Below are positions 33,001-41,721 of a DNA stretch of 50,483 nt, piece after piece. The position numbers and the translations under genes were made by a program. This DNA is from Candidatus Bruticola papionis (GTDB lineage Bacteria > Vulcanimicrobiota > Xenobia > Xenobiales > Xenobiaceae), in the NCBI GenBank assembly GCA_002407045.1, contig DHKB01000039.1, positions 1 to 50,483 on the forward strand, read 5' to 3'. Under the pieces are notes generated by a model, which had not been told where the DNA came from, searched no databases, and saw only the letters and a program-made list of their open reading frames with translations. Within the stretch, counting starts at the first letter, position 1. Each line of letters opens with the position of its first letter.

Positions 33001-36000
33001 ATCGCTTGGTTACACGAACAAAATTGGCTATCTCAGGCTGCCGACTTACTGGATAAAGCCAATATTACCAGTGGCCAGGCCAACCTTTATGCTAAGATTG
33101 GCTCCGAACATGGAGTCCCGAAAATTTTGCCTGGCACTTGGGCTTACATACCTTGGTTTGCTGCGGGAAGGGCCGATAACAGCCGCATCTTCTCTGGAGC
33201 TGCTTCTTTATCTTCAGAAGTGGCTATCGATCCAGCGGACTATGGTAAAGCTACCATGGGAGAAATCAATTTTGAGCGCTTATTAGTATCTTCTGTGCCC
33301 AGAGATAAGCGTCTTTTCCAATCTAAAGGACAATTGGCCAATTACGATTCTGAAGCTGTACCTTCAGGTTTATTGCAAGCCAAAGGACGAATCGATGGTG
33401 GCCAAGTAGCTTTAAATATCAAGGCTAAAGACTGGAGTAGCGATCACGTCATGGCTTTGTTGCCTAATTTGGAAGAACATGGGCAAAAGCTTAGCGGTTG
33501 GTTGGGTACTGATGAACTTGATATTTCCTTTGACTCCAAGCGTGGTCTTTTAGACACTTTATCTATGGAAGGCTCCTTGTACTTCCATGACGGCAATTTA
33601 ATTTTAGCGGACAGTTTAATTCCCATTGACAGACTTTCTGCCCAAGTCAGTAGGGATAGCAATAAATTGGTTTTCTCGGATTTGAATTTGCTTTCTGGCA
33701 ATTTCCTCTTTCAAGGGGCTGGCTGGCGCAATTCTTCAGGCCGTTTAGAGACCAAACTTTATGCTAAAGACATCGCTTTAAACTCTCTCTCTTATTTTGA
33801 TCCTGCCCTTTCCGATTTACACGGCAGCGTAGACTTAGCTCTATGTGTAGAGTCTGACGATCCATCTTTTAGAGCTGTACAAACCGTTTTAGCTATGGAA
33901 GGCAAAGATGTTACTTGGGGCTCTGTTCCTGTGAGTCTCTACTTCCCCGATTTTAAAATGGGTACCGTTCAAAGAGCGGAAAATGGCGAGCTTTATACTT
34001 CTAAAGGCTTAGGCATAGCAGCCAACTATAAAAATGGGCGCATTTATGTCAATATTCCTGCGGAAGCGGTGAAGTTTAGCGCTTACAGATTTTTTGAAAA
34101 GTCTTTACTTCCCAAAGAAGTTGCTGACCGTTTAACTGAGCCAGAAGACGATAAGCAAAAGGGGTTCCGTCCACATCCGGCTTTAGATAGCCAGGGAGAT
34201 CTTATCGGTGCTCGTTTAGATAAAGAACCTGTATCATTTAGCGTAGCTGGTGATTTTAATTTCTCTCCGTCTTTTTCTGGAGGAGAAAATTGGTTCTTAG
34301 GTCCTGATGGCCCCGATTTCGGCAATGGTGAGCAGCCATTAGTCTTTAGCTTGCAAAATTTCCAAGGCAATATGGCCAGAGCTGCTTTAGGGTTGCCCAT
34401 GAGTCAGCGACGTTTTAGTTTCAGCGGAGAGCTGGGACTCAAAGGACAGTGGTACAGAGGCCATCTGGCCGAGGCTCCGGCTGGCTCCTTGCGCTACAAT
34501 TTTGATATTTCTCAATTGGCCTTTGGTAGTGTTACTATCGATGAAGCGGAAAATATTGAGAAAAATGGCAAGACTGAGGAAGAAGCCGATAAAAGGCAGC
34601 CTCGTCGCATTTTGTGGCGTGGACTTACTCTTAAGCAAAATTTAAAAGGTGCTTATAGCCGTGAAGAAAAGGCCGGTCGTTTTATTATCGAGCCTTTCGA
34701 ATTTGTACCAGAAAAGCACAGTTTTGGCCCCGAGGACAAAGGTGATGAAGAATCTGCTTCCGGTAGTGTCAGTGGTAGTGCCAATTTGGCTCTCACCCGT
34801 TTGCCGTGGCGGTCTTCTTCTTCTACAGGAAGTAGAGCCGACAATAAAAATAAGGTCGACTCCAATGAAAAAGGCAACTTTATAGACGCCAATGAGCTCC
34901 ATTTGAAAATAAGTCAGGTGCCTATTTCTGAGCTGGGCTCCTTCCTCTTCCCCAGTTTAAATAGTGGTTTTGTGGAAGATTTTGTTCTGAATGCTTCCGG
35001 CCCTATTTATTCGCCTGTCTTTAATATGCTTTTCAATGTTACTAATGGCAAAGCTGGCAACTTAGACTTAGCCTCCATAACTGGTGCTGTCAGTGGTCGT
35101 CGCGATCCCCAAAGCAAAGTTTACCAAGTTAAGCTTGGCACTTCTGAAAATACTTTCAAAAATGAGCGAATTAAAGATATTGTCAGTCAAGGTTTACAAG
35201 AACTGGGTAACTCGGAAGATTATGCCGATGGCATTAAAGTTTATTTCGGTAAAGAAAAGAAAAGCGACCGAGTTTTCAGTATTTCCGGTACCTTGCCTTA
35301 CGAAGTAACTAGAGTCAGACCTAAAGATGATGGCTCTTTAGTACCTTTCTGGAAAGGCACTAGTGTCTCTTTAGATGGTGCTGTCGATATCAATGCCGAT
35401 CTTAAAGATAAAGACTTAGGTTTGCTTTCTAGTGTAGTTACTGATGTCGCCGAAAGTGCTGGCAATATGTTAGGCACTTTGCATATCGGTGGCACTTTGC
35501 TGCGTCCGGAAATAATTGGTGAATTGAAAGTTGTCGATGGCCAAATTGAGCATAAAAAGGCCGGTACGATTTCCGATTTAAATATTGAAGCCAACTTTAG
35601 TGAAATTCTTGATCCCAATCTGAAGAATAAGTACATCGAACAGAAAAAACGCAATTACATAGCCGAGCATGGCTTTGGAGCTATTTTAGCTGAACATCTT
35701 AGCCGAAAAGCTCAAGAAAATAGCTCAGCCCAAAATGCTGGATCCGAGCCTAAAAATGGCAATTCGAAGGAAAAGCAAAGTGTAGAGAAAGATAAATTTG
35801 AGCCTCTGGACTTTAGTGATGCTCGTTTCAACCGTATTGAGTTACGTAAGTTTACAGGCAAGCTCGGAGATAGAAACTTCGTCATGCAAGGACGAGCCGA
35901 TATGGATGGCTTTACTCCTATGGATGTGGATTTGTCTTTAACTGGCGAGCAACTTCCTTTGCGTTGGGGTAGTCTTTTTGAGGGTAGAGCCGATGTCGAT

Positions 36001-37035
36001 TTGCACTTGAGCAAAGCCGACGTTAGTGGCAAAGACTTGGCTTCATGGAAAGAGAGCTTGCGCACTCGGGCGGCGGCTCGTCCCAGGCTTGGTCTCTCTT
36101 CTTCAGCCTCAAAAGCTCAAGTTGTGCCTATCCCTAAGATGTACTACTTGTCTGGCAAAATTTCTGTGCCCAGAGGTGACGTTAGTATTGATGTCAGCAC
36201 TTTAACTAGCAGTTCCGGAGCAAGCTTCGACTGGAGTAAACTTCCGCTCGATTATCGTCTCGATCTCAATATTGGCGAAGATGTGTGGATGCATTCCTTA
36301 GGTTGCCGCATTAGAGCCGCCGGAGAGTTGGCCATTGTGCCCGACAAGGACACTGGCAAGCCAGTTATTGATGGTGAAGTCGATCTCTCTCGCGGTCTTC
36401 TGGCCATTCCTTTATATGATTTGAAATTTAAAGTGCGCAGCGGTAAGGCTGTCTTTAACCATAGCCAGATGCCCGAGTTGCGAGAGGTAACAGCAGATGC
36501 GCAAGTTGATGATTACGAAGTTACAGCTTTTGTAAGTGGTGCTTACCCTAATATCAAAGTCGATTTCGTTTCTAATCCACCTTTGGCTGAAAAAGAAATT
36601 CAAAACTTGTTAGCTTTAGGCGGTTTTGCCAAATATACTCCGTCCAATTCTGCTTCCCAGATGGTTCACGCTCCAGGTAACACTACTGGAAGCCAAGCCG
36701 TAAGCACCGACTTAAATTTGAGCACATCTGGTATTTCCATGCTTTCGAAGATTATTTCTTCACCTCTCACTCAAGAAATCAGCCGCATGTTGTTCTTGTC
36801 TGACTTCTCGGTAGATATAACTTCTCCGCACGGGTATTCTTTCAAAATAGCCAAATCGATTGATTCTAAAGATCGTTTCTTATTTACTTTGACGCGCAGT
36901 CTAAATACTCAAAGTGGACAAGACGAAAGTGTTTACGGTATAGAATGGCGCTTTAAAAATAATATGCTCTTCCGTATCGGTTTCGATCAAGATGGATATG
37001 TCCGTCCTTGGTTCCAAGGTTTTTGGGATTTCTAA
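30028..37035 (+). CDS. tamB: TamB-like translocation/assembly or lipid transport protein, 2335 residues
   Basis: A very large AsmA/TamB superfamily protein. It starts TTG with GGGGG upstream. A signal anchor (about 10-35, VASLAAFLLCLAGLLYLCLS) is followed by repeated beta strands typical of a long taco-shaped groove that carries lipids across the periplasm. The C-terminal 300 residues are the DUF490 (TamB) domain: LDLNIGEDVWMHSLGCRIRAAGELAI, GEVDLSRGLLAIPLYDLKFKVRSG, FVSNPPLAEKEIQNLLALGG, ending FRIGFDQDGY then an aromatic tail. Low-complexity stretches interrupt it near residues 730-800 (Ala, Ser, Thr, Pro) and 1600-1620. E. coli TamB is about 1260 residues. No tamA/bamA is next to it. Following the MreB-like gene, it fits an envelope-building operon. 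Confidence 0.9.
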   Translation: MIKLSLTNRVLKVGGIAVASLAAFLLCLAGLLYLCLSQSADSLAQYGLSVLNNNFTGQVQLERAQFSRKSLVLEGVSLKLDDGEPLANLEKAELDFHWFRGLIRLDYMAVLGDLHLHNLSLTPEIDKSGRFNFAQLKSTKPKKDKKRWPWEQYFSRYEGNVSLDNGSAFFRDWSRGDFCAQLDKLNILVTAKPAHKAEFEISFVPLQKANSWAPENGKVELKGKIRLDIAPDFDATLNLANIDLVRWSEYYHLPQAVRLLGAQLDSQIWANCKAPTWKQTLEKLNYGGHVKLSHGSIMAKHCQEPIENIVLEADIISGVASIKRLKAQFADALLSAGGKVYIWSPSGKIKDWQGRVKLDATVPELQLRKLSRALGMKVPISGKISTELNVDGALRNPGAKGKIKSAKLAYADKEIRQLSIDVSWKDKLLTIESLKAQAAQGSIQGHGYALFEGSKPQLVFNLNGQDLSLQGISPLGGHVGQFNVSMVGTADSPFVYGEGSEVGGFSGAASMLESASAQFMVLGDTVSLNNVRAHTNLGQATVPYASYNYKHPYLYASVQTDNLALPSVSVPSIGSISGTVSGRAQVMGVPTDLNSLSVCAYSQSTNLSLGNLQINNLHGAVGLDRLSIYLPQISGQVAGGDVYASGWIGLKGGTSSVSMLARDVNIAPFANVVKYDIPLQLNGVGDMGASWFANGGDHNNWISLYVEGQTGSQASLQEAAAYTMAASDSKAAQNAATESTVVYTEPNRVGSEISPEPTPVPTFASASTNKADTLIASSAGVAAEKLDALSFSLERNQADSQASMQKLGLAYNVAPGFSHFEEPKAYAAAVQGFVGKQGLGFVGWAKDLALDGRRLTQDLSLEGRLTGRFGAWGQPKNLALSYFTAISGSPIKLVDQHTLWLAGHGALKNGCLSLHDNILAWNYWPRSGWEAIPHLEGSAYAFLGPDMARPLQQNGLLYSWLPETGLVKIEGDIMLGTPLSYQLAAEATDIDIAWLHEQNWLSQAADLLDKANITSGQANLYAKIGSEHGVPKILPGTWAYIPWFAAGRADNSRIFSGAASLSSEVAIDPADYGKATMGEINFERLLVSSVPRDKRLFQSKGQLANYDSEAVPSGLLQAKGRIDGGQVALNIKAKDWSSDHVMALLPNLEEHGQKLSGWLGTDELDISFDSKRGLLDTLSMEGSLYFHDGNLILADSLIPIDRLSAQVSRDSNKLVFSDLNLLSGNFLFQGAGWRNSSGRLETKLYAKDIALNSLSYFDPALSDLHGSVDLALCVESDDPSFRAVQTVLAMEGKDVTWGSVPVSLYFPDFKMGTVQRAENGELYTSKGLGIAANYKNGRIYVNIPAEAVKFSAYRFFEKSLLPKEVADRLTEPEDDKQKGFRPHPALDSQGDLIGARLDKEPVSFSVAGDFNFSPSFSGGENWFLGPDGPDFGNGEQPLVFSLQNFQGNMARAALGLPMSQRRFSFSGELGLKGQWYRGHLAEAPAGSLRYNFDISQLAFGSVTIDEAENIEKNGKTEEEADKRQPRRILWRGLTLKQNLKGAYSREEKAGRFIIEPFEFVPEKHSFGPEDKGDEESASGSVSGSANLALTRLPWRSSSSTGSRADNKNKVDSNEKGNFIDANELHLKISQVPISELGSFLFPSLNSGFVEDFVLNASGPIYSPVFNMLFNVTNGKAGNLDLASITGAVSGRRDPQSKVYQVKLGTSENTFKNERIKDIVSQGLQELGNSEDYADGIKVYFGKEKKSDRVFSISGTLPYEVTRVRPKDDGSLVPFWKGTSVSLDGAVDINADLKDKDLGLLSSVVTDVAESAGNMLGTLHIGGTLLRPEIIGELKVVDGQIEHKKAGTISDLNIEANFSEILDPNLKNKYIEQKKRNYIAEHGFGAILAEHLSRKAQENSSAQNAGSEPKNGNSKEKQSVEKDKFEPLDFSDARFNRIELRKFTGKLGDRNFVMQGRADMDGFTPMDVDLSLTGEQLPLRWGSLFEGRADVDLHLSKADVSGKDLASWKESLRTRAAARPRLGLSSSASKAQVVPIPKMYYLSGKISVPRGDVSIDVSTLTSSSGASFDWSKLPLDYRLDLNIGEDVWMHSLGCRIRAAGELAIVPDKDTGKPVIDGEVDLSRGLLAIPLYDLKFKVRSGKAVFNHSQMPELREVTADAQVDDYEVTAFVSGAYPNIKVDFVSNPPLAEKEIQNLLALGGFAKYTPSNSASQMVHAPGNTTGSQAVSTDLNLSTSGISMLSKIISSPLTQEISRMLFLSDFSVDITSPHGYSFKIAKSIDSKDRFLFTLTRSLNTQSGQDESVYGIEWRFKNNMLFRIGFDQDGYVRPWFQGFWDF

Positions 37036-37154
37036 GCCAAATATTTCCTCTTGGTTGTATTCTAAAATACAGAAAGAAAAGGCGCTTCTGCCTAAAATCG
37101 AGAACTTTACACCCAAAAGGTTATAAATCTATATGGCAAGGAAGGGTAACGGAC

Positions 37155-40100
37155 GTGGATTTTTTCAAGAATAAGGGCTGGTTGTATATGAACCGCTGCC
37201 GTGGTTCAGCTAGAAGAGGTGTGAATCTTAATAGTCCTTATTTGTCGTTAGTCAAAGTATTAAGTGACGCCACTATAAAGGCAGAAAAAGAATCGATTTC
37301 TAAGGAAAATAATCAAGAACAAGAAAAAAATAATCATAAAAAAAATGACAATATAAAAGAGAAAGCTTCTCATTTAAATAATGGTTCGAATTTGCCAGAC
37401 AATTTTGAATTTGATCCTATCAATGAAAGCATTTTAACGGGCTGGAAAGGGACTAAAAAACAACGCAGTATAGAGTTACCGACGGTCTCTCCTTCAGGAG
37501 TAAAAGTTACTTCCGTAGCTGACGAAGCTTTTGCCGATTTTACTGACTTAGCCAAAATAGTTATACCTGAAGGCATTATTGCCATAGGCAAGAGAGCTTT
37601 TCTTAATTGTGGCAGTTTGGGCAGCGTAATTTTGCCCAGCACTTTAAAGTCTATTGGTGACGAAGCTTTTAAAGGTTGTGTCTCTTTAAAAAATATAACT
37701 TTGAGCTCTTCTTTAGAGCGATTGGGCAAATCGGCTTTTAGCGAATGTACTTTGCTTAAAAAAGCTGCCTTTGCTTCTGATTCTGCTTTGAGGGAAATTC
37801 CTCCACAGTGCTTTTTTGAATGTGAAAGTTTGCACGAAATAAAATGGCCTGATTCTTTGCAAGAAATAAAAGAAGAGGCTTTTCGATCTTGTACGGGACT
37901 GGAAGCTCTCAACTTTCCTTCTTCTTTGACTAAGATCGGCTACTCGGCTTTTCGCGGCTGTATTCGTTTAAAGTCTTTGCATGTACCTGAAGGGCTTGAA
38001 TTTATAGCAGAATTTGCTTTTGCTGAATGTTCTTCTTTAGAAAACGCCGAGCTGTCGGAAAATATTGTCGCCTTAGAAGGTGGTATTTTTAATAATTGCT
38101 CTAAGTTGCATTCTGTAAAACTGAGCCAGAATCTACAAAAAATAGGTGCTGGAACTTTTAGTGGGTGTACCGCTTTGGAAGATCTGGCCTTCCCTGCTTC
38201 TCTTTCCGCTATAGGCGTGCGAGCTTTTTGTGATTGTGTAAATTTGCACAAAATAGACTTAAGCCGTTGCAAATTGTCTGTTTTGGAACAAGAAGTATTC
38301 AGTGGCTGCAGTGGATTACACGAAATTTATTTACCATTTTGCTTGCGCGAAATTTATAAAGCTTGCTTTAAAGGTTGCAGCGATCTCTACGCTGTAGAAA
38401 TTCCTGGAGAAGTCATCTCTTTAGGCGAGCGCTGCTTTGAAAATTGCCGTAAGCTCAACGAAATAGACATTTCTGCTGTTCCTGTGGCTATTCCTGAAGG
38501 TTTTTGCTCCGATTGTGTTCAGCTTAGCGCTATTCGCTTTCACAGTGACACTCCAGAAATAGGCGCTTGTGCTTTTGCCAATTGTCGTTCTTTGGTTAAG
38601 CTTGAGTTGCCAGAAAAGTTACACATTATTCGTGAGCGAGCTTTTTTGAATTGCTCTGGACTTTTAGAAGTAAATTGCGGCCAAGAATTGCGTCAGCTTG
38701 GTTCTGAAGCCTTCAAAGGGTGCAATGCTTTGCGTCGAGTCGATTTGCCAGCTTCTTTGATTGTGTTTGGCAAAGAAGGATCGATCTTTAGCAGTGAAGC
38801 TGACGAATTGGTGATTTACGGTACGCCCAGCAGCAGCGCTGAGGACTATGCCCGTTTGCATCGCATAAAGTTTTATGATCCTTTACTTCACGAAATAAAA
38901 GAAGACGGCGTTGAAGAAGATGGGGAACTCGATGGTGTAGACGCCTCTGATGATACTACCGACGAAGAGCTTACTCCTGAAGAAGAAGAGACCGAAGTTG
39001 TAATTTCGGGCAGCAATACTGTACGTCGTCAAGTGTTTGGCTTGCGAGTAAATCCTTCTTCTTATAAAGCCATCACTTCAAAAGGCGACTGGATTGTCAT
39101 TCGTCATAAAGCCTTTGAGAAAAAAGCTGACGCTCGTTCTAATGTTCCCATTGCCGTCCATTTGGAAGGCATAAACCATATAGGCAATAGAGCTTTTTGT
39201 AACCGTAATGTAGTCTTCCTCGATTGCTCTGACAATTTAGTCTCTATAGGCAAAGCTGCTTTTTGGGGTTGCAATTTGTTGCAAAAAGTACGCTGGTCTA
39301 GCCGTTTGAGTTTTATCGATAAAAGCGCTTTTTGGGGATGTAACTCTTTAAAAAATCTAGATTTTCCCGACTCTTTGCAATTTATTGATAACTGGGCCTT
39401 TTTAGGATGCTCTGGCGTAGAAAGCATACATTTGCCTGCTTATTTGGTTTCGTTGGGAGATTATGTTTTTGCTTATTGCTCCAGCTTAGTCAATATTGTT
39501 ATTCCTTCAGGTACACGTTCGCTTGGTGTGGGAGTCTTTTTTGGTTGCCAGTCTCTGCGCCGCGTAGTTATACCTCCTTCAGTAAAGCAATTCGGCCCAG
39601 AAATGTGCAAATTTAGCCCTATTTTTGGTAGTGGTTGCACTTTGGACGGCAGCTCTGAAACTGATGAAAAAGCCAAAGACACAGAGCAAATTATTATTGT
39701 TTGCCAAAAAGATTCGGCCGCCCATGAATATGCTATGCAATTTGGCATGAAATATGAGCTAACCAATTTTGAAGACGGTTGCGTAGCCAATGAGCTTATA
39801 ACAAAAGGCGGAGATTATATGTTGTGTGGCTTGGGAGTCCACGACAGTCTCTCCAGATGCACTCAGGCTTTTAGCGCTAAGCCCAAACACATTGCCACTA
39901 AGCCTGCAGTACGTTTAATTAAATCGAAAGCTGATAAGGTAACGGCTTCAGAACGCAGTATCTTAAATCCGGATAATTGCACCGGTTTATCTCAAGCTGA
40001 AGTTTTTGCTCTTCTTCAAGGTGCTTACGAATTGGTAGATTTGGCCAGTTATATAAAAGCTTGGCATAAAATTTCCTCTTCGAGTGCTAAGAGAATACTT

Positions 40101-41669
40101 AATTCTTCGCGCTTGTTCTCTTCTATAGAAGATATTTCTCCGATCAAAGATATTGTTGTTAAAGAACCAGCTACTAACAATGACGTGCAGCCTCAAGAAG
40201 CCGATCCTATAAATATTTTGAAGGCAGCTTGCGATATCTTAGATTGTATGGAAAAAATAGGCTGGCTCCATCAGTTCGGTAGGGAAGGGCAAAAGAAAGC
40301 TTGTCGTTTGCATAAAAAAATATGTGAAGAGGCGCTTACCGATAAGCAAGAGCTTTCTTCTAGCGGAGTTGCTCTCCAAGAAAGTGCTGCTGCCATAGAG
40401 AAAATATCTGCTACTACTCCGCTTAAAGCGGAGATTGCAGAGACTATTTTGGCTTTGAGTGAACCACAGCCTACGCATATTTTGTCTCAGTTGTCTGCTG
40501 CGGAGCACAGCTTAGCTGAAAAGCCAAAATCTTGTGCTATTGCTGCTGCTGGAGCTTTAAGCAATAGTTCCCCTGCCGTAACTATGAAGATTAACCAGGA
40601 ATTGGAGTCTTATAAGGGAGCTCTTGCTATAAGCGGAATAAGATCAAGCAATGAAGAGAGCCCTCGTTCACTTTCTAAACAAGTTGAAGAAAAAGAGGAA
40701 AAAGTTGCTCAGTTGGTTCCTTCCAAAGAGGATAATAAAGCCAAAGTTCAACGAGCTTCTTTAAGTACTCCGCTAGCTGAATTACTTAGCTCTCAACAAA
40801 AGCTAAAAATGCTTAAGCAAGTGGCTGAGATAAGTACCGAAACCAAACCTACTTGTGAAGGAATAGTCTTAGCTAAAGTTCCTAGTTTGTCAGTATCTAA
40901 AGTTGATGTTCCTGATCAATTGAAAGGACGCCCAGTTGAAGCTCTCAGTGATAATTTTATGAAGGGCAACGATGTTGTAGAGGAGATAACTTTGGGGCCT
41001 TCTTTAAAAATTATTGGTTCTGATGCTTTTAGAAGTTGCAGCCATTTGCGTATTGTGAATATGGCTGAAAATGGCTTGCAAATTGTGAAAGATGGTGCCT
41101 GGAGAAGTTGTGAGCGCCTTACCGAAATAAGCCTTCCCAATAGTATAAAAGAATTGGGTAGTAGAGCTTTCTGCGCTTGCAGCCAACTTCGCCAGGTAAA
41201 ATTGCCTACCAGCTTAGTAAAACTTGGAGAGGCCGCTTTTGCCGATTGTCGTTCCTTACAAAGCTTAGAACTTCCCGAGGGACTCAAAGAGGTGGGCACC
41301 AAAGCTTTCTTCGGCTGCCGAAATTTGGAAAGTATCTTCATTCCTGGGAGCTTAACTCATTTGGAAGAGAAACTTTTTGATGTCTCTCAGAATCTTACGA
41401 TCTATGCTCCCCAGGGCTCTGCCGCCGAATCTTATGCTCTAGCTCACGCTATTCCCTTCTGCGCTGCTTCTGTCGATACTTGGCAAGCGACAATGACGGA
41501 AAAAATGCAAGCCTTAGAAGCAGAAAATGAAGAGCAGCAAATTGCTCTAGGCAATGAAATTGTCGAGGCGGACGAGGCTGAAGAAGCTAAGAACAATAGC
41601 CTCTCTTTAGAGAAAAAAGCCAAGTACCTTAAGAGAATAGCCGCCAGAACTAAGGGAAGGCGTCGCTGA
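37155..41669 (+). CDS. BspA-type leucine-rich-repeat protein (LRR_5), about 1504 residues
   Basis: A large repeat protein. The frame is open from 37008, but GTG at 37155 has AAGGAAGGG eight bases upstream, so I start there. The repeats are about 23 residues with the core I-G-x-x-A-F-x-x-C-x-x-L-x-x-I-x-L-P, the BspA/LRR_5 pattern. They fall in three blocks: about 37456-38880, 39010-39770 and 40900-41480. Between the last two is a 370-residue, Ser/Ala/Glu/Lys-rich stretch. The ends are charged (basic at the C-terminus, RIAARTKGRRR). There is no signal peptide or membrane helix, so unlike most BspA proteins it should be cytoplasmic or exported by a non-Sec path. It lies between the tamB-like gene and a nuclease-like gene. 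Binding partners are unknown. Confidence 0.88.
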   Translation: MDFFKNKGWLYMNRCRGSARRGVNLNSPYLSLVKVLSDATIKAEKESISKENNQEQEKNNHKKNDNIKEKASHLNNGSNLPDNFEFDPINESILTGWKGTKKQRSIELPTVSPSGVKVTSVADEAFADFTDLAKIVIPEGIIAIGKRAFLNCGSLGSVILPSTLKSIGDEAFKGCVSLKNITLSSSLERLGKSAFSECTLLKKAAFASDSALREIPPQCFFECESLHEIKWPDSLQEIKEEAFRSCTGLEALNFPSSLTKIGYSAFRGCIRLKSLHVPEGLEFIAEFAFAECSSLENAELSENIVALEGGIFNNCSKLHSVKLSQNLQKIGAGTFSGCTALEDLAFPASLSAIGVRAFCDCVNLHKIDLSRCKLSVLEQEVFSGCSGLHEIYLPFCLREIYKACFKGCSDLYAVEIPGEVISLGERCFENCRKLNEIDISAVPVAIPEGFCSDCVQLSAIRFHSDTPEIGACAFANCRSLVKLELPEKLHIIRERAFLNCSGLLEVNCGQELRQLGSEAFKGCNALRRVDLPASLIVFGKEGSIFSSEADELVIYGTPSSSAEDYARLHRIKFYDPLLHEIKEDGVEEDGELDGVDASDDTTDEELTPEEEETEVVISGSNTVRRQVFGLRVNPSSYKAITSKGDWIVIRHKAFEKKADARSNVPIAVHLEGINHIGNRAFCNRNVVFLDCSDNLVSIGKAAFWGCNLLQKVRWSSRLSFIDKSAFWGCNSLKNLDFPDSLQFIDNWAFLGCSGVESIHLPAYLVSLGDYVFAYCSSLVNIVIPSGTRSLGVGVFFGCQSLRRVVIPPSVKQFGPEMCKFSPIFGSGCTLDGSSETDEKAKDTEQIIIVCQKDSAAHEYAMQFGMKYELTNFEDGCVANELITKGGDYMLCGLGVHDSLSRCTQAFSAKPKHIATKPAVRLIKSKADKVTASERSILNPDNCTGLSQAEVFALLQGAYELVDLASYIKAWHKISSSSAKRILNSSRLFSSIEDISPIKDIVVKEPATNNDVQPQEADPINILKAACDILDCMEKIGWLHQFGREGQKKACRLHKKICEEALTDKQELSSSGVALQESAAAIEKISATTPLKAEIAETILALSEPQPTHILSQLSAAEHSLAEKPKSCAIAAAGALSNSSPAVTMKINQELESYKGALAISGIRSSNEESPRSLSKQVEEKEEKVAQLVPSKEDNKAKVQRASLSTPLAELLSSQQKLKMLKQVAEISTETKPTCEGIVLAKVPSLSVSKVDVPDQLKGRPVEALSDNFMKGNDVVEEITLGPSLKIIGSDAFRSCSHLRIVNMAENGLQIVKDGAWRSCERLTEISLPNSIKELGSRAFCACSQLRQVKLPTSLVKLGEAAFADCRSLQSLELPEGLKEVGTKAFFGCRNLESIFIPGSLTHLEEKLFDVSQNLTIYAPQGSAAESYALAHAIPFCAASVDTWQATMTEKMQALEAENEEQQIALGNEIVEADEAEEAKNNSLSLEKKAKYLKRIAARTKGRRR

Positions 41670-41721
41670 GAAGAACGCTCGTTTAGTCATAGTTCGTACA
41701 GCCAAAGAAAGATGAAAGCTT

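Noticed and set aside
37370..41341. Several antisense frames within the leucine-rich-repeat gene that show regular repeats
   Set aside because: They are mirror images of the 23-residue sense repeats; none has a ribosome site and the sense frame is far longer.
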